Assembly (NCBI GenBank): GCA_016296945.1
Contig: JAEDHQ010000080.1
Coordinates: forward strand, 1-6,587
Source: Bacilli bacterium
GTDB lineage: Bacteria; Bacillota_I; Bacilli_A; ML615J-28; CAG-698
DNA: 6,587 nucleotides
Direction of reading: 5' to 3'
Shown here: piece after piece, positions 1-4,899 of the stretch
Position numbering within the stretch: position 1 is the first letter of the stretch
How the letters are laid out: every line of letters starts with the position of its first letter
Position numbers and translations under genes: made by a program
The notes under the pieces: generated by a model
Seen by the model: the letters and a program-made list of their open reading frames with translations, nothing else
Databases searched by the model: none
Told to the model about the DNA's origin: nothing

Positions 1-1
1 T

Positions 2-520
2 AAAAACATTAATTTAAAAGATTACATTGCTGATGTTTTGGATTTTCCAATTGAAGGCATTTTATTTCGTGATATTACTCCATTAATGGGTGATGGTGAT
101 GCTTTTAAAACTGCTTGCGATGAATTAAAAGAATTTGCTATGGGTGTTGGTGCTGAAGTAGTTGCTGGACCAGAATCTCGTGGTTTTATCTTTGGATGTC
201 CAATTGCAAAAGATTTAGGTATCGGATTTGTACCAGTGCGTAAGCCTAACAAATTACCTCGTGAAACAATAAGTGTTTCTTATGATTTAGAATATGGAAG
301 TAACACTTTATGTATGCATAAGGATGCTATTAAACCAGGTCAAAAAGTTGTTATTGTTGATGACTTATTAGCAACTGGAGGAACTATGAAAGCTGCAATC
401 GAACTTGTAGAAAAGCTAGGTGGTATTGTTGTTGGTTTAGCATTCTTAATAGAATTAGAAGATTTAAAAGGCCGTGAATTATTAAAAGGCTATAATGTTA
501 AAACATTAATGAAATATTAA
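2..520 (+). CDS. apt: Adenine phosphoribosyltransferase (5'-truncated by window edge)
   Basis: APT is a cytoplasmic purine-salvage enzyme that converts adenine and PRPP to AMP and pyrophosphate. The frame is open from base 2 and gives 172 residues ending in TAA. The N-terminal part, with NLKDYIADV followed by DFPIEGILFRDIT, matches the usual APT start, so only the initiator and perhaps a few residues are missing. The TTG at 38 is inside the conserved region and is not the start. Further marks are AGPESRGFIFGCPIA (visible residues about 55-69), the flexible-loop segment RKPNKLPRETI, and the PRPP-binding loop VVIVDDLLATGGT (about 116-128). The C-terminus LIELEDLKGRELL...LMKY is typical of Bacillota APT. 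The family is about 170 residues long, so the protein appears complete except at its first residues. It lies 53 bp upstream of rel with no terminator between, which fits one operon. Identification is secure; the exact start cannot be seen. Confidence 0.97.
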   Translation, partial: KNINLKDYIADVLDFPIEGILFRDITPLMGDGDAFKTACDELKEFAMGVGAEVVAGPESRGFIFGCPIAKDLGIGFVPVRKPNKLPRETISVSYDLEYGSNTLCMHKDAIKPGQKVVIVDDLLATGGTMKAAIELVEKLGGIVVGLAFLIELEDLKGRELLKGYNVKTLMKY

Positions 521-535
521 TATAAATAGGAATTA

Positions 536-552
536 GATTATAAAGATTATAA
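536..552. repeat. Short direct repeat in the apt-rel gap
   Basis: The octamer GATTATAA occurs at 536-543 and again at 545-552, one base apart, just upstream of the rel ribosome-binding site. In such AT-rich DNA this may be chance. The second copy contributes to a TATAAT (548-553), but no -35 match lies at the right distance, so I do not call a promoter here. Confidence 0.4.
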
Positions 553-557
553 TATAT

Positions 558-569
558 AGAAGGAGGTGA
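558..569 (+). promoter_or_regulatory. Strong Shine-Dalgarno of rel
   Basis: AGAAGGAGGTGA is a near-perfect complement of the 16S rRNA 3' end. The AGGAGG core (561-566) lies 7 bases before the ATG at 574. An in-frame TAA at 550-552 bounds the frame upstream, so this site fixes the rel start. It is the strongest ribosome-binding site in the window. Confidence 0.9.
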
Positions 570-573
570 GTAT

Positions 574-2772
574 ATGGAAACTAGTAAAGGAATTACGAAA
601 GAGGATTTATTTAATAAAGCTGCAACATATTTAAAAAATGAAAAGAATCTTGATTTAATTAGAAAAGCATATTATCTAGCTGAAAAATATCATGAGGGAC
701 AATTTCGTCGTTCTGGTGATCCATATATTCAACATCCACTAGAAGTTGCTTATTTACTTGCAAGTCTTCAAACTTCCCCACAAACTATTTGTGCTGGTTT
801 ACTTCATGATGTTTTAGAAGATACTGATTATACGAGTGAGGAAATGATTAAAGAATTTGGTTATGATATTTATTCGATTGTTGAAGGTGTAACTAAGATT
901 GGTAAGTTAAAATATATGACCAAAGAAAGAGCTTTAGCTCGTACTCATCAAAAAATTTTACTTGCAATGGCAAAAGATATTCGAGTAGTCTTAGTTAAAT
1001 TATTAGATAGAATCCATAATATGCGAACTTTAGAATTTCAATCACCAGAAAAGCAAGTTCGTATTGCACAAGAGACACTTGATTTATATGCACCACTTGC
1101 TCATCGCCTTGGGATGTATCGTATTAAAGCAGAATTAGAAGATACAGCTTTTAAATATATTCATCCAGATAAATATCAAGAAATCACATCTCGAATTTTA
1201 CAACAACGAGAAACTCGTGAAGAAGATATTGATAAAATGCAACAAGCAATTACCAATCTCTTAGATAATAGCAATATTAAAGATTTCCAAATCAAAGGTC
1301 GTATTAAGAATATTTATAGTATTAATCATAAAATGGAAACAAAAGATTTGGATTTAAGTCAAATTTATGACTTAATGGCCTTACGTGTTATTGTCCCAAC
1401 AGTTGCTGATTGTTATATGGTTTTAGGCTTAATCCATTCGCAATGGAATCCATTACCTGGTCGTTTTAAAGATTATATCGCAACACCTAAACCAAATCTA
1501 TATCAATCTTTACATACTACTATTTTAGGTATAGAAGGAAAGATTTTTGAAGTTCAAATTCGAACTTATGATATGGATAACGTTGCTGAAAATGGTATTG
1601 CTGCACATTATAGTTATAAAGAAGAAAATAGTAATTATTCTCCTCAAAAAGAGCAAGAAGAATTAGTTACTAAATTAAAATGGTATAAAGATTTATTATC
1701 ATATGTAGAAGTAGATGATAATGATGATGTTGATCCACTTCATAATATTAAAGAAGATATTTTTAGTGCAAATGTTTATGTTTTCACTCCTAAAGGAGAT
1801 GTTTTAGATTTTCCAAATGGTGCTACTCCGCTTGATTTTGCATATCGAGTACATACTGAAGTTGGTAATCGTACTGTAGGAGCAATTGTTAATGGACGTA
1901 TTGTTCCATTAACTTATCATCTTAAAACAGGTGATGTTATTGAAATTAAGACTAATAAAAATTTCAATGGTCCGAATGAAGGTTGGCTTAAGATTGTTAA
2001 AACATCACATGCAAAATCCAAGATTATGGGAATCTTAAATAAGCGTAAACGTGATCAATTAATTGAAAAAGGTCAAGAAGAAATTGATAAATTAATTAAA
2101 GTTTTAAATTTAAGCATTAAAATTGATGAAAAACTTGTCAAAGAACATTATCCTAAAATAACTATCAATACATTAGATGATTTCTATTATAATGTCGGTA
2201 AGGGTGAGATTTCTGCAAAAGGGGCAATTAATAAATTCTCTGGTTCAATTGAAAAATTTGATGAGAATGCAATGATTAAGCATTATCAAGATTTAGAGAG
2301 AAATCGTAAACCACAAAAAACTAATGATTATGCTATTTACGTCGATGGTCTTCCAAAAGCACAAGTGAAACTTGCTAGTTGTTGTCATCCAGTATATGGA
2401 GATGCAATTATTGGTTATGTTTCTAAGGGTAATGGCATCGTAGTTCATCGTTTTGAATGTCATAATGTAAAACATAGTCAAGAAGAAAGATTTATTGATG
2501 TATACTGGGATGATACACCAGGAACAAAACATTATGAATCTATTTTACATATATATTCTTTTGATCGCAAAAATATAGTCGCAGAAATAATTAATACTAT
2601 TAATGGTATTAATAATGTTAATATTAATTCTATTACATCATCAAAAGATCGTAACGGAGATTTGGTTACAAAAGTGAAAATATCAGTTAATAATTTAGAA
2701 ACATTAGCTAATTTACAAACTAACCTTTATAAAATTTCTGATATTCATACTATAGAAAGGGTAGTTAAATAA
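574..2772 (+). CDS. rel: Bifunctional (p)ppGpp synthetase/hydrolase (long RSH, Rel type)
   Basis: This is the stringent-response enzyme. It makes (p)ppGpp from ATP and GDP/GTP on stalled ribosomes and also hydrolyses it. At 732 residues it has the full long-RSH layout. The HD hydrolase domain (about 30-180) has H54 in IQHPLEVA, H78-D79 in LLHDVLEDT and D145/N149 in LDRIHNM, all the expected metal or catalytic positions. The synthetase domain (about 235-350) has D266 in IYDLMALRV, the RFKD motif (297-300) then YIATPKPN, YQSLHTT, and E326 in FEVQIRT. RFKD is the RxKD form found in bifunctional Rel/SpoT; monofunctional RelA carries ExDD. The TGS domain (about 400-460) starts VYVFTPKGDV. A helical region follows, then the zinc-finger/CC domain with C603, C604, H605, H625 and C629, and an ACT domain (about 655-732). 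No catalytic residue is missing, so both activities are predicted. It sits between apt and dtd, and dtd begins 7 bp after its stop. Confidence 0.97.
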   Translation: METSKGITKEDLFNKAATYLKNEKNLDLIRKAYYLAEKYHEGQFRRSGDPYIQHPLEVAYLLASLQTSPQTICAGLLHDVLEDTDYTSEEMIKEFGYDIYSIVEGVTKIGKLKYMTKERALARTHQKILLAMAKDIRVVLVKLLDRIHNMRTLEFQSPEKQVRIAQETLDLYAPLAHRLGMYRIKAELEDTAFKYIHPDKYQEITSRILQQRETREEDIDKMQQAITNLLDNSNIKDFQIKGRIKNIYSINHKMETKDLDLSQIYDLMALRVIVPTVADCYMVLGLIHSQWNPLPGRFKDYIATPKPNLYQSLHTTILGIEGKIFEVQIRTYDMDNVAENGIAAHYSYKEENSNYSPQKEQEELVTKLKWYKDLLSYVEVDDNDDVDPLHNIKEDIFSANVYVFTPKGDVLDFPNGATPLDFAYRVHTEVGNRTVGAIVNGRIVPLTYHLKTGDVIEIKTNKNFNGPNEGWLKIVKTSHAKSKIMGILNKRKRDQLIEKGQEEIDKLIKVLNLSIKIDEKLVKEHYPKITINTLDDFYYNVGKGEISAKGAINKFSGSIEKFDENAMIKHYQDLERNRKPQKTNDYAIYVDGLPKAQVKLASCCHPVYGDAIIGYVSKGNGIVVHRFECHNVKHSQEERFIDVYWDDTPGTKHYESILHIYSFDRKNIVAEIINTINGINNVNINSITSSKDRNGDLVTKVKISVNNLETLANLQTNLYKISDIHTIERVVK

Positions 2773-2779
2773 TTTATTT

Positions 2780-3217
2780 ATGAGAATTGTTTTACAAAGA
2801 GTAGATCATGCAAGTTGTACTGTCGATGGTAAGATTACTGGTCAAATTGGTAAAGGTTATATGTTATTAGTTGGTTTTACTAATGGTGATGATTTATCTA
2901 AAGTACAAAAAGCAGCAAAAAAAATTGCTGGATTAAGAATTTTTGAAGATGATAACCACAAGATGAATTTAAATTTAGAAACTGTAAAAGGAAGTATTTT
3001 ATCCATTTCTCAATTTACTTTATATGCTAACACTAATGAAGGAAATCGACCATCATTTGTAGAGGCTTTGAATCCAATTGAAGCTAAAAAACTATACGAG
3101 CTATTTAATATTGAATTAAGAAAGTATGGTTTTGTAGTCGAAGAAGGTATTTTTGGTGCGCATATGGATATTGATTTGTTGAATAGTGGTCCTGTTACTA
3201 TTATTTATGAGTTTTAG
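2780..3217 (+). CDS. dtd: D-aminoacyl-tRNA deacylase
   Basis: DTD is a cytoplasmic homodimeric proofreading enzyme that hydrolyses D-aminoacyl-tRNAs (first known as D-Tyr-tRNA deacylase) and also glycine mischarged on tRNA-Ala. At 145 residues it has the family's usual length. The N-terminus MRIVLQRVDHASC is typical. The two hallmark motifs are present: SQFT (77-80, in SISQFTLYA) and NSGPVT (135-140), which carries the Gly-cisPro pair G137-P138 that gives chiral selectivity. GNRPSF (88-93) is also conserved. The ATG lies 7 bp after the rel stop. An in-frame TAG at 2762-2764 excludes a longer start. There is no good Shine-Dalgarno at the usual distance; GAAAGGG at 2755-2761 is 18 bases away. 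Translation is therefore probably coupled to rel. The stop is TAG. It is the last gene of the apt-rel-dtd unit. Confidence 0.97.
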   Translation: MRIVLQRVDHASCTVDGKITGQIGKGYMLLVGFTNGDDLSKVQKAAKKIAGLRIFEDDNHKMNLNLETVKGSILSISQFTLYANTNEGNRPSFVEALNPIEAKKLYELFNIELRKYGFVVEEGIFGAHMDIDLLNSGPVTIIYEF

Positions 3218-3241
3218 AATTTGTTTATAGTAATTTATAAT

Positions 3242-3278
3242 ACTCAACTTTTAAAAAGTTGAGTTTTATTTTTATTTA
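3242..3278 (+). terminator. Rho-independent terminator of the apt-rel-dtd operon
   Basis: ACTCAACT (3242-3249) pairs perfectly with AGTTGAGT (3257-3264). Two more T-A pairs extend the stem to 10 bp around a TAA loop (3252-3254). A T-rich run follows (TTTTATTTTTATTT, from 3264). It begins 25 bp after the dtd stop and separates the operon from gdhA. Confidence 0.93.
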
Positions 3279-3345
3279 AATAATTAATTTAAAATGTGAA
3301 AGTCATTATATAAGAATCTTTTTTAATTTTATCTTTTAAAAATAA

Positions 3346-3375
3346 TTGACTTGTGATTAAAAAAAATGATAAAAT
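3346..3375 (+). promoter_or_regulatory. Predicted sigma-A promoter of gdhA, extended -10
   Basis: A TTGACT -35 box (3346-3351, 5 of 6 matches) lies 18 bp before TAAAAT (3370-3375, 5 of 6 matches). TGA directly before the -10 supplies the extended TGn element. A-rich DNA upstream (about 3335-3345) could act as an UP element. Transcription would start near 3382 and leave a leader of about 38 bases. I see no hairpin or clear operator in that leader. The rest of the 202-bp gap from 3279 holds only AT-rich sequence. Confidence 0.75.
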
Positions 3376-3408
3376 ATATAAAACTTTTGTTTTTATTTAT
3401 ATAGATTA

Positions 3409-3414
3409 GAGGTG
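3409..3414 (+). promoter_or_regulatory. Shine-Dalgarno of gdhA
   Basis: GAGGTG lies 5 bases before the ATG at 3420. An in-frame TAG at 3402-3404, with no other start codon between, makes ATG 3420 the only possible start. The same octamer GAGGTGTT precedes the gene at 4900. Confidence 0.85.
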
Positions 3415-3419
3415 TTACG

Positions 3420-4766
3420 ATGTACAAAAGTGAATATTTGAATAAAATAATGAATGAAGTAAAATTAAAGTACGCTGAACAAAAAGAATTTATTAATGCT
3501 GTTGAAGAATTTTTAGATTCAATGGAATTTATTGTAGAAGAAGATAAAGATATTGAAAGATATGGGATTTTAGAACGCTTAGTTGTTCCTGAAAGAGTAT
3601 TCCAATTTAGAGTTCCATGGGTTGATGATAATGGCAAGGTTCAAGTAAATACTGGTTATCGAATTCAATTTAATAGTGCAATTGGTCCATATAAAGGAGG
3701 AATGAGATTCCATCCTAGCGTTAACTTATCGATTTTAAAATTCTTAGCTTTTGAACAAACATTTAAAAACTCTCTAACTGGTTTACCTATGGGCGGTGGA
3801 AAAGGTGGTGCCGACTTTGATCCTCGTGGGAAATCTGATGGTGAAATCATGCGTTTCTGTCAAAGTTTTATGGCAGAATTATATCATTTCTTAGGTCCTG
3901 ATACTGATGTTCCCGCTGGTGATTTAGGTGTTGGTGCTCGTGAAGTAGGTTATATGTATGGAATGTATAAGAAATTAAAACATGAAAATACAGGAACATT
4001 TACTGGAAAAGGTATGAGTTTTGGTGGTAGTAAAGTAAGACCAGAAGCAACAGGATATGGTTTATTATATTTTGTTGATGAAATGCTTGCTACATATAAA
4101 AATGAAAACTTTGTTGGTAAAAAAGTGATTATTTCTGGTTTAGGTAAAGTTGCAAAATATGCTGCTGTTAAAGCTAAAGAATTAGGGGCAGTTGTTGTCG
4201 CAATGAGTGATACAACTGGATGGATTAGTAATCCTGAAGGTCTTAATGTTGATTTTATTGCTTCTCTCGACGATAAGAATGGAAAATGTACTAAACAATA
4301 TTTAGATAAATATCCTAATACTTTCCATGGATCTAATCCTCATGAAATTTGGAAAGTACCTTGTGACATCGCATTACCATGTGCAACCCAAAATGAAATT
4401 AATTTAGATGATGCTAAACAACTTGTTAAGAATGGTTGCTATATGGTAGCTGAAGGTGCTAACATGCCTACCGAATTAGAAGCAGTTCATTATCTAGAAG
4501 CAAATGGAGTAATCTTTGCTCCTGGTAAAGCAAGTAATGCTGGTGGTGTGGCTGTTTCTGGTTTAGAAATGTGTCAAAATGCTATGCATTTAAGTTGGAC
4601 ATATGAAGAAGTAGATCAAAAACTTAAGGACATTATGAAAAATATTTTCAAAATGTCTTATGAAACTGCTTCTAAATATGGCAATCCTCAAAATTTATCT
4701 TTAGGTGCTAATATTGCTGGTTTCTTAAAAGTATATGATGCAATGAAAGCTCAAGGAATTGTTTAA
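3420..4766 (+). CDS. gdhA: Glutamate dehydrogenase, probably NADP-specific
   Basis: This cytoplasmic homohexamer interconverts 2-oxoglutarate plus ammonium and glutamate. The family with this layout usually runs toward glutamate synthesis with NADPH. At 448 residues it has the standard length of the small hexameric class. The substrate-binding and catalytic residues are all present, offset by three from the Clostridium symbiosum numbering: K92 in GPYKGGMRFHPSV, K116 in FEQTFKNSL, catalytic K128 in GLPMGGGKGGADFDP, and D168 in DVPAGDLGVGAREVGYM. The Rossmann domain begins about residue 235 with VIISGLGKVA. The usual GxGNVA here reads GLGKVA, with Lys at the Asn position. The second strand ends in MSDTTG (262-267). 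This resembles the ASDSSG of NADP-dependent E. coli GdhA more than the SGPDG of the NAD-dependent clostridial enzyme, so NADP preference is inferred. APGKASNAGGVAVSGLEM (367-384) is the conserved glutamate-pocket segment. The gene has its own promoter and terminator, so it appears monocistronic. Confidence 0.96.
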   Translation: MYKSEYLNKIMNEVKLKYAEQKEFINAVEEFLDSMEFIVEEDKDIERYGILERLVVPERVFQFRVPWVDDNGKVQVNTGYRIQFNSAIGPYKGGMRFHPSVNLSILKFLAFEQTFKNSLTGLPMGGGKGGADFDPRGKSDGEIMRFCQSFMAELYHFLGPDTDVPAGDLGVGAREVGYMYGMYKKLKHENTGTFTGKGMSFGGSKVRPEATGYGLLYFVDEMLATYKNENFVGKKVIISGLGKVAKYAAVKAKELGAVVVAMSDTTGWISNPEGLNVDFIASLDDKNGKCTKQYLDKYPNTFHGSNPHEIWKVPCDIALPCATQNEINLDDAKQLVKNGCYMVAEGANMPTELEAVHYLEANGVIFAPGKASNAGGVAVSGLEMCQNAMHLSWTYEEVDQKLKDIMKNIFKMSYETASKYGNPQNLSLGANIAGFLKVYDAMKAQGIV

Positions 4767-4784
4767 TAACAAATAAACTTATAG

Positions 4785-4811
4785 AGAATTGGTTTTTCCA
4801 ATTCTTTTTTT
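4785..4811 (+). terminator. Rho-independent terminator of gdhA
   Basis: AGAATTGG (4785-4792) and CCAATTCT (4798-4805) form a perfect 8-bp stem with a TTTTT loop. An uninterrupted T run follows (4805-4811). It starts 18 bp after the gdhA stop. Confidence 0.94.
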
Positions 4812-4841
4812 ACGACTTTTAGATTTTAAATATTTTATAAC

Positions 4842-4870
4842 TTTATTTTTTTAGAAATTTATTATATAAT
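4842..4870 (+). promoter_or_regulatory. Possible sigma-A promoter of the TPR-GAF gene
   Basis: A perfect TATAAT (4865-4870) follows the gdhA terminator. At 17 bp upstream the -35 position reads TTTATT (4842-4847), only 3 of 6 matches. Transcription would start near 4877, giving a leader of about 23 bases. The AT-rich setting makes a chance TATAAT possible. However, a terminator just upstream and a gene just downstream require some promoter here. Confidence 0.5.
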
Positions 4871-4888
4871 ATATTGAGTAATTATTTC

Positions 4889-4894
4889 GAGGTG
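4889..4894 (+). promoter_or_regulatory. Shine-Dalgarno of the TPR-GAF gene
   Basis: GAGGTG lies 5 bases before ATG 4900. An in-frame TAA at 4879-4881 bounds the frame and no ATG, GTG or TTG lies between, so the start is fixed. Confidence 0.85.
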
Positions 4895-4899
4895 TTTGT

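Noticed and set aside
22..252. Minus-strand open frame opposite apt
   Set aside because: It is a low-complexity product with no recognisable domain, fully opposite a conserved gene, so it is a shadow frame.
38..520. A shorter apt reading frame starting at TTG 38
   Set aside because: The same frame is open upstream to base 2 and encodes the conserved APT N-terminus NLKDYIADV, so TTG 38 is an internal Leu codon.
548..553. TATAAT as a separate rel promoter
   Set aside because: No -35 match lies 16-18 bp upstream and no extended -10 is present. TATAAT is common by chance in such AT-rich gaps.
2293..2532. Minus-strand open frame opposite the rel zinc-finger region
   Set aside because: It is opposite conserved Rel coding sequence and shows no ribosome-binding site or domain that I can see.
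3279..3345. Search for a riboswitch, small RNA or second hairpin between the dtd terminator and the gdhA promoter
   Set aside because: Only AT-rich sequence without a convincing stem or known leader motif is present.
3329..3637. Minus-strand open frame overlapping the gdhA promoter and 5' end
   Set aside because: The product is Ser/Ile/Phe-rich, as expected from the complement of AT-rich coding sequence. It spans the gdhA promoter and start and has no family resemblance.
3665..3850. Minus-strand open frame opposite the gdhA catalytic region
   Set aside because: It lies wholly opposite conserved GDH motifs, so it is a shadow.
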